Source of the DNA: Mucinivorans sp036654415
Lineage (GTDB): Bacteria > Bacteroidota > Bacteroidia > Bacteroidales > Rikenellaceae
DNA length: 28,080 bases
Assembly: GCA_036654415.1 (NCBI GenBank)
Contig: JAVVSB010000025.1
Span: 1 to 28,080, forward strand
Reading direction: 5' to 3'
In this document: positions 9,401 to 17,455 of the stretch, one piece after another
Layout: every line of letters begins with the position of its first letter
How positions within the stretch are numbered: the first letter of the stretch is position 1
Position numbers and translations under genes: made by a program
Notes under the pieces: model-generated
Told to the model about the DNA's origin: nothing
What the model saw: only the letters and a program-made list of their open reading frames with translations
Database searches by the model: none

Positions 9401-9543
9401 CGGTGCTGGGATTGCTGCCGTTTGTGATGATATCGCGTGAGCCGTTCTGGTTCTCTTTTGCGGCGGGTGCAATAGGGGGGATGATATTCTCGATAGTAGC
9501 AGTGACCGCGTTTTTGCCGTTACTGCTGCCAATGAAGAAATAG
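6424..9543 (+). CDS. RND efflux permease, second of a pair
   Basis: This second inner-membrane RND pump has 1039 residues and is clearly diverged from its neighbour. The order is the usual one: TM1 at the N-terminus (MNRPFRVILIMVTLMVVGVAMLPLLSV), a porter loop, TM2-6, a second loop starting near residue 520, then TM8-12. TM4 reads SLGMIIDTSIIMLDHYSRF, with a single acidic proton-relay candidate, Asp394, followed by Thr395. TM10 reads LLSGLVVNAGIYLVNEYN with no relay lysine visible. The start overlaps the stop of the first pump by 4 bases. Paired pumps in one operon can form mixed trimers, as shown for MdtB/MdtC, and the same may hold here (inference). The gene ends 37 bases before a convergent gene. 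An AT-only hairpin at 9544-9559 is the only terminator-like structure there and is weak. Confidence 0.92.
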   Translation: MMNRPFRVILIMVTLMVVGVAMLPLLSVQYMPSQQQGGITVSYSWPEASAKVMEAEVTSKIEGVLAPISGVASMQSGSSKDQGYVSLTLKKGGNIDAIRFEVSSRLRSLYSTLPAGVSYPSLSTGVRGDSPTPILSYTLNADLSTWEIGQYAEKTMVPKLSKIEGVENVYLSGATPFEWVVEFDAERCAMLGIKSSDISTAFSLSGKMEPLGIATADDGTPITVNFLTPQQTPDNWNQIEIYNIDGRIITLGDVATISRRQQLPTYYNRINGLNNVNLTVYASPGVNNLTLATAVKEAITELPLPSGYSITLVDDTTEYIKKELDKIYSRTGLSILILLLFVFLTSRSWRYLLMIVVTLAANILIALIFYNLLGIEIHLYSLAGITVSLGMIIDTSIIMLDHYSRFHNRRVFLAILAALLTTIGALSIVYFLPEEQRANLVAFSIVIIINLVVSMFISLLFVPALLDSFPLKIGRRRRFSTRSKRRIIRITRLYSRFISFGRRHRLVFIVVAILSFGLPVHMLPTEIGEKNAPDSTLTLFQRTYNATLGAPLYQNTLKNYVEPALGGSLRLFAKDIFSSFEATDPERTKIYINASLPPGCDIHQLNATVAEMENFLSQFSEIDIFRTSISSVENGQIVVTFTPEAEKAGFAFRLKDLATTKAISLGGADWSVWGVGQGFSNKLGNGWKSNAITLTGYNYDELYALASELTDSISVSPRVKEPVVASSRWDFRTKTEFFLRFNLDRFALYKLAPSDYFASLGTRLYDSRIGNYYDGLTSESVVLSSSAKDGFDAWHLSNDMLRIGDRDIKLSELGKISKETSDNDIYKTNQQYSLTVGFDFIGSWELGQRFEKRHVERLEKSLPIGYKVAGSGSGWWWGDKEGLPYALLALIVAIIFTICAVLFESLRQPLVIISMIPISFVGVFLTFSLFNLPFDQGGFASFVLLSGLVVNAGIYLVNEYNVMRQMGATPGLRTYLRAYNRKIIPILLTVISTVLGLLPFVMISREPFWFSFAAGAIGGMIFSIVAVTAFLPLLLPMKK

Positions 9544-9580
9544 ATATATTTTTATATATTACTGGACAGCAATAATTCTA

Positions 9581-10753
9581 TTATAATTTCCCGTGGTATT
9601 TTGCACCGCCCAGAGCTTTGCGTTTGAGCATCGGTAGAAATGCGATGCTGAGTAGGATAAATAGCCCCATAACGCCTAAATCGCCCAATGAACGTCCCAT
9701 AGGGGCCCCTTTTAGGGTCTGTTGCACAAAAATATCGATATAATATGTGTATGGAAATAAGGTGCTTAGGGTAGCAATCGCCTTGTACATGGCCATGTGT
9801 GGAAAGGTAAGCCCCGCAAAAGAGAATGCCGCTATGGTGTAGGCTGCCGAGATGGAGAGTGAGAAGCGCATATTGCTGGTCAGAGCCACAAAAATAATCG
9901 ATAGACACAGGTAGGCCATCACCAAAAATAGGTTGGAAAGTATCAATACTCCAATCGCTTCGCTCTGTATAGGCAATCCTAAGAAGCGGTAAAGTAGGGT
10001 ACTCATAAAGATACCAATGACCACAAAAATCAACAGATATGGGGCCAATTTGCTGGCCACAGCACGTGTAATGCTTCCGCCTGCCTCCTCTATCCACTGT
10101 GCTGACGTTCCGTAGCGAAACTCACTTCCTATTACGTATGAGGCTGTTAGTGATACCATTATAATAAGTACCAAGGGTAACAACGCTGGCAGTAGGTAGT
10201 AGGCATAGGAGGCAAAAGGGTTGTAGAGGACGTGGCTGTGCAGCGATATGGGATAGCTCTTGGTATAGGCCTGTGCTTGGCTCATACCTTGGGCTTGTAG
10301 CTTTTGCATCGAGATACCAACCTTGAATGTTTCGAGAATTGTGGTCATTGTCTTTCTAACCATCGAGCTTTTGGTGATAAAGGTTCCATCTACCCACACA
10401 GCCACTTCGGCACCACCACCGCCCATTATTTTACCCTCGAATCCTTCGGCTATATAGATAATCGCGCACACCTGACCTTTGGCTAAAGCATGTCTAGACT
10501 CTTCAATCGAGGAGTTGGTCGAGATAATCTCTAGTGCTGGCGAGCTGTTCACCATCCGCTTGAGAGTTTGAGAAGTGGGTGTTAAGTCTTTGTCGCATAC
10601 CACCACAGGTACATTCTCCACCGCACCCTGACGGAACATCACTATATATAGTAGTGATAGTGCTATGGGTATGACGATGGTCATAATCAGTAGTGTACGG
10701 TCGTGACCGAACCTTCTGATTTCACGCAATACGCTATGGCGGAATGTTTTCAA
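9581..10753 (-). CDS. ABC-2 type transporter permease
   Basis: This 390-residue inner-membrane permease of the ABC-2 family resembles the YhhJ/YbhR type. One TM segment lies near residues 20-40 (LLIMTIVIPIALSLLYIVMF), then a periplasmic domain of about 140 residues, then five or so TM segments from about 185 to the C-terminus, including the conserved pattern LFPYTYYIDIFVQQTLKG before the last one. Such proteins work with an ATPase, a HlyD-like adaptor and a TolC channel. The adaptor and channel genes are immediately upstream on the same strand (gaps of 3 and 2 bases), but no ATPase gene and no second permease are present. The ATPase must come from elsewhere, or the system has lost parts. The gene is the last of its transcript and converges on the RND operon. 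Confidence 0.88.
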   Translation of the reverse strand: MKTFRHSVLREIRRFGHDRTLLIMTIVIPIALSLLYIVMFRQGAVENVPVVVCDKDLTPTSQTLKRMVNSSPALEIISTNSSIEESRHALAKGQVCAIIYIAEGFEGKIMGGGGAEVAVWVDGTFITKSSMVRKTMTTILETFKVGISMQKLQAQGMSQAQAYTKSYPISLHSHVLYNPFASYAYYLLPALLPLVLIIMVSLTASYVIGSEFRYGTSAQWIEEAGGSITRAVASKLAPYLLIFVVIGIFMSTLLYRFLGLPIQSEAIGVLILSNLFLVMAYLCLSIIFVALTSNMRFSLSISAAYTIAAFSFAGLTFPHMAMYKAIATLSTLFPYTYYIDIFVQQTLKGAPMGRSLGDLGVMGLFILLSIAFLPMLKRKALGGAKYHGKL

Positions 10754-10756
10754 ACT

Positions 10757-11737
10757 TTATAAGGTGTCATAATCTACCGTAACGCTCATACCTTGGCGTA
10801 GCTCTGCTATATGTTCCATGGGGCGCGCCTGCACTTCAAAGGTCTTTATATCGAACTCGCCGCTGGTGCGTGTTGCTGACCATGTGGCATATGAGGCCTC
10901 GGGGGCAATATATGTCACCTCAAAGGGAAAACTTTTATCTAGAGCGGGTATGTAGCCTTGGAATTTGGTTCCGTTCTTCATCTTGTTCAGCAACGTCTCC
11001 TTGATATTGAAGCTCACCCATACATTACTCATATCAAGCAGTGTAATTACTGGGTACCCAGCTGCCACCAATTCCCCTTTTTCGGCAATTATCGAACTCA
11101 CCAATGCATCGAATGGGGCGTATTGCGCGCCATCTTGTAGGTACGACTCCACCTCAGCTACTCCACCTTTAGCCTGAGCCACCAGTGCAGCTGCGGTCTG
11201 TTTATCTTCCCATTGGGCACCATCTTTGGCCATGTCCCATTGAGCTTTTGCAGCCTTCGAGGTATTTTGAGCAGCTGTTAGTTGGGCGGCCATCTCGTCA
11301 AAACGTTGAGCTGAAACTACTCCTGCTTCGTATAAATTTTTGACTCTATCGTAGCTCTTGGTTATTAGGTTCAGAGCCACCAACGAGTTTTGGTACATTT
11401 GGTAGGCCTGCTCGATTATTTGTTTACGGGCTCCCTTGTCCACCTTGGTGTTTTGGGCCGAAGCCGCGTTTTTCATCGCCTCAGCTTGCGAAAGTTTGGC
11501 CTGCACAGTTTTAGAGCCTATGCTAAAGAGTAACTCGCCTTGGCGTACTGCGGCTCCACGATGTACAGCCAAGGTGTCAACACGTCCAGGCATTTGTGAC
11601 GAGATTTTTATGGAACTGCACACAATTTCACCTTGAAGCATCACTGGTAGCGGCTTCCATAGAAACCACCCCACAAGCGAAATAATGGTGATAATGGCAA
11701 TAATAATTAGCGCAATGGCGTATATTCTTGATTTCAT
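10757..11737 (-). CDS. HlyD-family periplasmic adaptor, ABC export system
   Basis: This 326-residue adaptor has one N-terminal membrane anchor at about residues 7-28 (AIALIIIAIITIISLVGWFLW). It is followed by the first half of a lipoyl domain (SQMPGRVDTLAVHRGAAVRQ), a long alanine- and glutamine-rich coiled coil of about 110 residues, the second lipoyl half (AQYAPFDALVSSIIAEKGEL) and a beta-barrel region (NVWVSFNIKETLL). This layout is that of YhiI/YbhG-like adaptors for ABC-2 exporters and differs from the lipoprotein-anchored RND adaptor at 2155. It lies 2 bases after the TolC-like gene and 3 before the permease, so the three are surely cotranscribed. Confidence 0.9.
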   Translation of the reverse strand: MKSRIYAIALIIIAIITIISLVGWFLWKPLPVMLQGEIVCSSIKISSQMPGRVDTLAVHRGAAVRQGELLFSIGSKTVQAKLSQAEAMKNAASAQNTKVDKGARKQIIEQAYQMYQNSLVALNLITKSYDRVKNLYEAGVVSAQRFDEMAAQLTAAQNTSKAAKAQWDMAKDGAQWEDKQTAAALVAQAKGGVAEVESYLQDGAQYAPFDALVSSIIAEKGELVAAGYPVITLLDMSNVWVSFNIKETLLNKMKNGTKFQGYIPALDKSFPFEVTYIAPEASYATWSATRTSGEFDIKTFEVQARPMEHIAELRQGMSVTVDYDTL

Positions 11738-11739
11738 GG

Positions 11740-13158
11740 TTATTTGATTGGTTTGTAAGAGTCTCCTATTTGATAATTTGCAAAACTTTCAGAATCATTG
11801 CCCAGTGAAAGTAGTGTGCACAGAGCCACATCGAACTTATAGGCTGCCGCCATTCGCTCGGTCTTAGCCTTTGAGAGGTTGAGTTCAGCATCCACCACAT
11901 CCGAGGCTGTAGAGAGTCCCTCGCTAAAAGCTTTTTCACGTAGTGCCAAATACTCCTCTGCAAAAAGTATGCTACTCTCCATGGCCTTTACCCTGTCGAA
12001 GGCTGCTGTCAGCTCAGAGTAGATTTTTTCCACCAAAATTTGAATATCTATTTTTGCCTTCTCTTGTAGTGCCTCTGTCTGTCGCACTGCACTGCGTGCG
12101 GCTGAATATTTATATTCGCGTGTTAGTCCATCAAAAATTGAGAGCTTTATACCTGCCCCTACAGTCCATGTAGGTATCTGGTTGGTAAGGTTGTAGTTCC
12201 AAAGGTTGGCTCCACCCATAGCGGCAATCTCGGGGAAGAAGGCAGCCCTCTCTCCACGCACCACCTCTTTTGCCAGTCGTACCATCAACTCCACCTGTTC
12301 CAAGGCGTTACTATTTTCGAGTGTGAGTTTCTTGAATTGTTCCACCGAGGCCACATTCTGGTTTACAAAAAGTGGCGTAATGGGTAGGTAATTTACATTT
12401 GGTGTTGACATAGAGCCACATAAGGCAATCTGTAAAGTCTGTCGCTGTCCTTGTGCTGAGCTGAGTGAGGCACGTGCCTGCTCCAAATTCATATCCACAA
12501 AAAGTCGCTCGGTGTGGGCTATAATACCGTTTTTCTCGAGTTCCGCTGCATCGCGACTATGGTTCTCCATAGCCACCACAAACTCTTTTGCCAACCTCTC
12601 CATTTGTACGGCCATAGCCAACCCCCAATAACGTTCTGTAATTTCTGTAAAAAGGTCAGCCTCCGTCTTTTGAGCCGATGATTTGGCCCTTTCAACGTTA
12701 ATTTTGGCTGCGTTATTGACCGCATTAATTTTACCTCCAGTGTAGATAGGCACTATTAGATTGAGCCCCACGATACCGAAGTCGCGTTTTTGAAGAGTAT
12801 AACTTAAATCTATCTGTTTGAGCCCTTCAAGTAATTGTGGGGGTAATGGCAATGGCAAGCCGCTCAAGATGCCAACTAATTGATTTTTTGGGCCATTGAG
12901 GTCCAAATTCATTATGTCTTGCGACATAAATGTGTAGCTTGCCGTGGCCGAAAGGTTAGGCAGATGGAGCCCCCAAGCCGCTTTTTTTAGGTATTGACTA
13001 CCTTTGATACCCTCTTGCGAGGCTCGCATAGCAGGATTTTGGTTAAAGCCCATGTCTAGTGCTTGATTGAGTGTGAGCGTTTGAGGCTCCTCTGCAAAGG
13101 CAACAGCGCTTCCCAAAAAGAAAAACGCTGTAACTAATATAAGAGATTTATGTATCAC
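11740..13158 (-). CDS. TolC-family outer-membrane channel, ABC export system
   Basis: This is the outer-membrane duct of the second tripartite exporter. It has 472 residues with a signal peptide (MIHKSLILVTAFFFLGSAVAFAEE). The first efflux repeat begins with LTLNQALDMGFNQNPAMRASQ, typical of the family start 'l.eal..al..np'. Long helices follow with a strand segment such as VGLNLIVPIYTGGKINA, and the second repeat contains VGAGIKLSIFDG. It has little obvious identity to the TolC-like protein at 663 beyond this general pattern. Its start is 5 bases after the infB stop and no promoter is visible in the gap, so it is probably expressed with the translation genes. Confidence 0.9.
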   Translation of the reverse strand: MIHKSLILVTAFFFLGSAVAFAEEPQTLTLNQALDMGFNQNPAMRASQEGIKGSQYLKKAAWGLHLPNLSATASYTFMSQDIMNLDLNGPKNQLVGILSGLPLPLPPQLLEGLKQIDLSYTLQKRDFGIVGLNLIVPIYTGGKINAVNNAAKINVERAKSSAQKTEADLFTEITERYWGLAMAVQMERLAKEFVVAMENHSRDAAELEKNGIIAHTERLFVDMNLEQARASLSSAQGQRQTLQIALCGSMSTPNVNYLPITPLFVNQNVASVEQFKKLTLENSNALEQVELMVRLAKEVVRGERAAFFPEIAAMGGANLWNYNLTNQIPTWTVGAGIKLSIFDGLTREYKYSAARSAVRQTEALQEKAKIDIQILVEKIYSELTAAFDRVKAMESSILFAEEYLALREKAFSEGLSTASDVVDAELNLSKAKTERMAAAYKFDVALCTLLSLGNDSESFANYQIGDSYKPIK

Positions 13159-13163
13159 TTGTT

Positions 13164-16100
13164 CTACAATTTACGAGCAATTTCTACTGTTTCATAACTT
13201 TCTACAAAGTCTCCGACTTTTATATCGTTGAAGTTTTCTATATTCAAACCGCAATCCAGACCCGTGTTAACATCTTTCACGTCATCTTTAAAGCGTTTTA
13301 GCGACCCTAGTTTGCCAGTGTAAATTACAATTCCGTCGCGAATAACCCTGATTTTGGAGTTTCGGCTAATCTTTCCTTCACGTACTATACAGCCAGCCAC
13401 CGAGCCCACCTTTGTGATTTTGAATACCTCCAGTACTTCCACCGACGAGATAATCTCCTCTTTGGTTTCTGGGGCAAGCATCCCTTCAATGGCATCTTTG
13501 ATTTCGCCAATGGCATCATATATAATAGAGTAGAGACGTATGTCAATCTCCTCAGCTTCGGCTATTCGTCGGGCAGTGTTCGATGGACGAACTTGGAAAC
13601 CAACGATGATGGCATTCGAGGCTGCGGCCAGCAGAACGTCACTTTCCGAGATGGCACCCACCGCCTTGTGAATTACATTCACCTGAACCTCTTCCGTGCT
13701 CAGCTCAATAAGTGAGTCGGTCAAAGCTTCAATCGAACCATCCACGTCACCCTTTACAATCAGGTTCAGCTCCTTGAACGAGCCGATGGCAATACGACGA
13801 CCAATTTCATCAAGTGTAATATGTTTCTGTGTTCTAAGTCCTTGCATACGTTGCAACTGTTCACGTTTGGTGGCAATTTCGCGAGCTGACTTGTCGTCAT
13901 CCATCACGTTGAAGGTATCACCAGCCTGCGGCGCACCGTTCAACCCGAGTACTAGAACTGGAGTTGCAGGGGTTGCCGAGGTGATTTTTTTGCCACGTTC
14001 GTTGAACATAGCCTTCACACGGCCGCTGTAAATGCCAGACAAAAGAATATCACCCACATTCAGAGTCCCATTCTGCACCAGTAAAGTGGTCACAAAGCCG
14101 CGCCCTTTGTCCAGTGTCGATTCGATAACTGACCCTGATGCCTTACGCATCGGATTGGCCTTTAAATCAAGCATTTCGCTCTCAAGAACCACCTTTTCCA
14201 ACAACAGGTCTATATTTAGACCGCTTTTGGCTGCAATATCTTGTGATTGGTACTTACCACCCCACTCTTCAACCAAGTAGTTCATGGCAGAAAGTTGTTC
14301 TTTTATCTTTTCAGGATTTGCTCCTGGTTTATCTATCTTATTGATGGCAAAGATTATAGGTACACCCGCTGCCTCGGCATGATTTATAGCCTCTTTGGTT
14401 TGTGGCATTATATTGTCATCGGCGGCGATGATGATAATGGCCACGTCCGTCACCTTTGCACCACGGGCGCGCATAGCCGTAAAGGCTTCGTGTCCAGGAG
14501 TATCCAAAAATGTTACTCGACGTCCATCCTCAATTTTTACCGAGTAGGCACCGATATGTTGCGTAATACCGCCAGCCTCACCTGCAATAACATTGGCTTT
14601 ACGGATATAGTCCAGCAGCGAAGTCTTACCGTGGTCAACGTGTCCCATCACTGTGACAATAGGTGGGCGTGGAACCAAATCTTCGGGTTTATCTTCTTCG
14701 CTTTCAATGGCTTCCTGAATCTCAACCGATACAAATTCCACTTTGTAGCCAAACTCCTCGGCCACAATAGCCAAAGCCTCGGCATCCAAACGTTGGTTGA
14801 TTGAAACCATCAGACCTAAGTTCATACATGCTGCAATAACCTGGGTTACTGGTACATCCATCATCGAGGCCAACTCTGACACCGTTACGAATTCGGTTAC
14901 TTGCAGGGTGTCACTCTGCTGCTGTACACGTTCCAGCTCCTGTTCGCGTCGTTCACTACCTGCATCACGTTTGTCGCGGCGATATTTTGCACTCTTGCTC
15001 TTGTTGCCTTTACTGGTCAAACGCGAGAGGGTCTCTTTAATCTGTTTCTGTACATCCTCCTCGCTAACTGCTTCGTGTACAATAGGTTTTGGAGCCACTC
15101 TGTTGTTTGCTCCTCCTGGTTTACGTCTATCGCGCGAGCGTCCAGCTGCCCCCCCTGCGGCTCCTGCTGGGCGGGCGGCTGTGCCAGTGGCAGGTGCTGC
15201 TGTGCCAGGGGTGTTAGCCACATCAACCTTGTTTTTCTTGATACGATTACGACGACGGCGGTCGTCACTACCACTATTTTTAGCTGGTAGGACCATGGTT
15301 CCCAATATCTTGGGCCCTGCCAACTTCTCAGGTTCGTTAGCGCGGAACAATACAGGCTCTGTGCGAATCTCTGGGGCCACCTCCACCTTGGCTACTGGAG
15401 CCACTTTTACCGGCTCTGCTGTCTTGGCTTTGTGTTGTTCTACTTTATTTGGTTGACTGGTTTTTTGAACAGACTTCTTATGAGCATCCAAGTCCATCTT
15501 ACCCAAAATTTTAGGTTGTGCACTCACGCGTTTAGGGGTTTCAAAAATGGCAGGTTCGATACTCTTTTTCGGTGTTGTCTGCTCTGCTTTTACCTCTGTT
15601 GGGGCTATCTTTACCTCTGGTTTTGGCTTTGCTTTGACCTCTGGAGAGGAAACTTCTTTTTTTTGTTTAACCTCTGTTTTTGCCACAACCGCCACAGGTT
15701 CTACCTTTTGTGGACTCTCCACGGGGAGTGATTGAACAGTTTTTTGAGGTTCAAGGTCGATTTTACCTACCACTTTGGGACCACTCAAATGGGGTGTGTC
15801 CGAGGTGTAGATATTCGATTTAATCGTTACTTCGCGCTCTTGAGTCTCCTCCGACGGTTTACTTTCAATGGTTACCTTGGCCTTCTCAACTTCACGCAGA
15901 CGCTCCTTGATGTTGGTTCCGCGAGTTGTGTTACCCCCAAACTCAGTGGAGATAAGCCCCACTGAATGTGCATCAAGCTGAGTATTAGGGCCGTGTTCAA
16001 TGGTAACACCTTTCTTTTCGAGAAACTCAATCAGAGTGCCTGTGCCGACGTTATACTCTTTTGCAACGCCGCTTAGTCGTATTTTTTTCTGTTCTGTCAT
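13164..16100 (-). CDS. infB: Translation initiation factor IF-2
   Basis: This GTPase brings initiator fMet-tRNA to the 30S subunit and promotes subunit joining. It has 978 residues, long as usual in Bacteroidetes. An IF2_N domain lies at 1-50 (KIRLSGVAKEYNVGTGTLIEF). A low-complexity charged linker at about 55-395 contains three copies of a PK-[IV]-[LV]-G motif (about 108-116, 196-204, 263-271) and an Ala/Gly/Arg-rich patch at 291-330. A second IF2_N-like domain is at about 398-455. The G domain has G1 GHVDHGKT at 486-493, DTPGH at 533-537 and NKID at 587-590. Domains II-IV follow to the C-terminus. A promoter-like box at 16118-16125 just upstream suggests extra expression independent of nusA. 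Confidence 0.98.
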   Translation of the reverse strand: MTEQKKIRLSGVAKEYNVGTGTLIEFLEKKGVTIEHGPNTQLDAHSVGLISTEFGGNTTRGTNIKERLREVEKAKVTIESKPSEETQEREVTIKSNIYTSDTPHLSGPKVVGKIDLEPQKTVQSLPVESPQKVEPVAVVAKTEVKQKKEVSSPEVKAKPKPEVKIAPTEVKAEQTTPKKSIEPAIFETPKRVSAQPKILGKMDLDAHKKSVQKTSQPNKVEQHKAKTAEPVKVAPVAKVEVAPEIRTEPVLFRANEPEKLAGPKILGTMVLPAKNSGSDDRRRRNRIKKNKVDVANTPGTAAPATGTAARPAGAAGGAAGRSRDRRKPGGANNRVAPKPIVHEAVSEEDVQKQIKETLSRLTSKGNKSKSAKYRRDKRDAGSERREQELERVQQQSDTLQVTEFVTVSELASMMDVPVTQVIAACMNLGLMVSINQRLDAEALAIVAEEFGYKVEFVSVEIQEAIESEEDKPEDLVPRPPIVTVMGHVDHGKTSLLDYIRKANVIAGEAGGITQHIGAYSVKIEDGRRVTFLDTPGHEAFTAMRARGAKVTDVAIIIIAADDNIMPQTKEAINHAEAAGVPIIFAINKIDKPGANPEKIKEQLSAMNYLVEEWGGKYQSQDIAAKSGLNIDLLLEKVVLESEMLDLKANPMRKASGSVIESTLDKGRGFVTTLLVQNGTLNVGDILLSGIYSGRVKAMFNERGKKITSATPATPVLVLGLNGAPQAGDTFNVMDDDKSAREIATKREQLQRMQGLRTQKHITLDEIGRRIAIGSFKELNLIVKGDVDGSIEALTDSLIELSTEEVQVNVIHKAVGAISESDVLLAAASNAIIVGFQVRPSNTARRIAEAEEIDIRLYSIIYDAIGEIKDAIEGMLAPETKEEIISSVEVLEVFKITKVGSVAGCIVREGKISRNSKIRVIRDGIVIYTGKLGSLKRFKDDVKDVNTGLDCGLNIENFNDIKVGDFVESYETVEIARKL

Positions 16101-16117
16101 CTTGTTTATTAAGAGTG

Positions 16118-16125
16118 CAAAGGTA
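16118..16125 (-). promoter_or_regulatory. Putative -7 box for infB
   Basis: On the minus strand this reads TACCTTTG, matching the Bacteroidetes -7 consensus TAnnTTTG, 17 bases before the infB start. A matching -33 TTTG at the usual distance was not seen. It could be an internal promoter of the rimP-nusA-infB operon. Confidence 0.4.
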
Positions 16126-16192
16126 ACAACTTTTGCATTATTCTTTTGGCTTTTCTCCCTTTGGAGTTAAAATATCACTCCGCGCAGCCAGT

Positions 16193-17425
16193 TTATTCAA
16201 ATTCTGAGCTCAGAATCGTGCAAACCTCGGCAATTGTCTCAGCCTCAAGGTCTGTGCGACGTGCTAACTCTACTTGGTCTATGGCCAATACTGCACGAGC
16301 TGTATCCAGCCCCACACTCTTGAACTGTTCCAAAATCCATGATTCTATTTCGTCGCTGAACTCCATCAAATCCACGTCATCCTGCTCTTCTTGTTCAAGA
16401 CCTTCGCGGTAGACGTCAATATCGTAACCTGTTAGCATACTGGCTAGACGGATGTTCAAACCACCTTTCCCAATGGCCAACGAAATTTCGCTTGGTTTGA
16501 GGTGTACTTCAGCCTTTTTATTCTCCTCATCCAGTATCACCGAGCCCACTTTGGCTGGGTTTAGTGCACGCTGAATCATCAGTTGAATGTTGTTGGTGTA
16601 GTTCACCACGTCTATGTTTTCGCCTCTTAGCTCTTTGACTATTGAGTAGATACGAGACCCCTTGACACCCACACAAGCACCTACTGGGTCAATACGTTCG
16701 TCATAACTTTCCACGGCTACTTTGGCTCGTTCACCTGGTATGCGGACTATCTTTTTGATGGTAATCAGGCCATCAAAAATTTCGGGCACCTCCAACTCAA
16801 AGAGACGTTGTAAAAATTCAGGAGCGGTACGCGAGAGTATAATTTTGGGGGAGTTGTTAACCATCTCCACCTTGCTCACTATTGCCCTTACGGTCTCGCC
16901 TTTGCGGAAGAAGTCGCTCGGAATCTGTTCCGATTTAGGTAGCAACAACTCATTTTCCTGGTCGTCGAAGATAAGAGTCTCTTTTTTCCATACCTGATAT
17001 ACCTCACCAGTTAATATTTCACCGATACGTTCGGAGTATTTCTCAAATAGATTGGCCTTTTCAAGGTCCATAATGCGGCTGGCCAAGTTCTGACGAATTG
17101 AAAGCACCGAGCGACGTGCAAAGGTCTCCATCTTAAGCTCCTCGGCCACAACTTCACCCATGTCGTAGGTCTCATCAATTTTTTGAGCCTGGCTTAATGG
17201 GATTTCGGTATTAGGGTCTGTTAAGTCTGCATCTGCCACCACTGTCCGGTTGCGCCAAATTTCAAGGTCTCCTTTTTCGAGGTTGACAATGATGTCAAAA
17301 TTCTCGTCAGAGCCGTAGGTCTTGGTCAACATATTGCGAAAAACCTCCTCTAAAACTCCCATCATTGTGGGTTTATCAATGTTTTTGAGCTCTTTAAACT
17401 CTGCAAATGTGCTTGTTAAATTCAT
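16193..17425 (-). CDS. nusA: Transcription termination/antitermination factor NusA
   Basis: NusA binds RNA polymerase and nascent RNA and modulates pausing, termination and antitermination. It has 410 residues. The N-terminal RNAP-binding domain covers about 1-125, the S1 domain about 135-200 (GEILTGEVYQVWKKE...SRTAPEFLQRLFELEVPEI), KH1 contains GVKGSR at 253-258, and KH2 contains IGKGGLN at 318-324. There is only a short acidic C-terminal part (about 345-410) with one helix-hairpin-like stretch, and no full pair of acidic repeats as in E. coli. It lies 30 bases after rimP and upstream of infB, the order found in most bacteria. Confidence 0.97.
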   Translation of the reverse strand: MNLTSTFAEFKELKNIDKPTMMGVLEEVFRNMLTKTYGSDENFDIIVNLEKGDLEIWRNRTVVADADLTDPNTEIPLSQAQKIDETYDMGEVVAEELKMETFARRSVLSIRQNLASRIMDLEKANLFEKYSERIGEILTGEVYQVWKKETLIFDDQENELLLPKSEQIPSDFFRKGETVRAIVSKVEMVNNSPKIILSRTAPEFLQRLFELEVPEIFDGLITIKKIVRIPGERAKVAVESYDERIDPVGACVGVKGSRIYSIVKELRGENIDVVNYTNNIQLMIQRALNPAKVGSVILDEENKKAEVHLKPSEISLAIGKGGLNIRLASMLTGYDIDVYREGLEQEEQDDVDLMEFSDEIESWILEQFKSVGLDTARAVLAIDQVELARRTDLEAETIAEVCTILSSEFE

Positions 17426-17455
17426 CGTTATTAAACTTTAAAAAGTTTTTAAATT

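Noticed and set aside
9552..10097. 181-codon minus-strand frame overlapping the ABC permease gene
   Set aside because: It is in another frame of the same strand as a clear membrane permease and lacks membrane segments or motifs.
14797..15456. 219-codon plus-strand frame opposite infB
   Set aside because: It mirrors the low-complexity linker of IF-2, which explains its length and its Ser/Ala/Leu bias.
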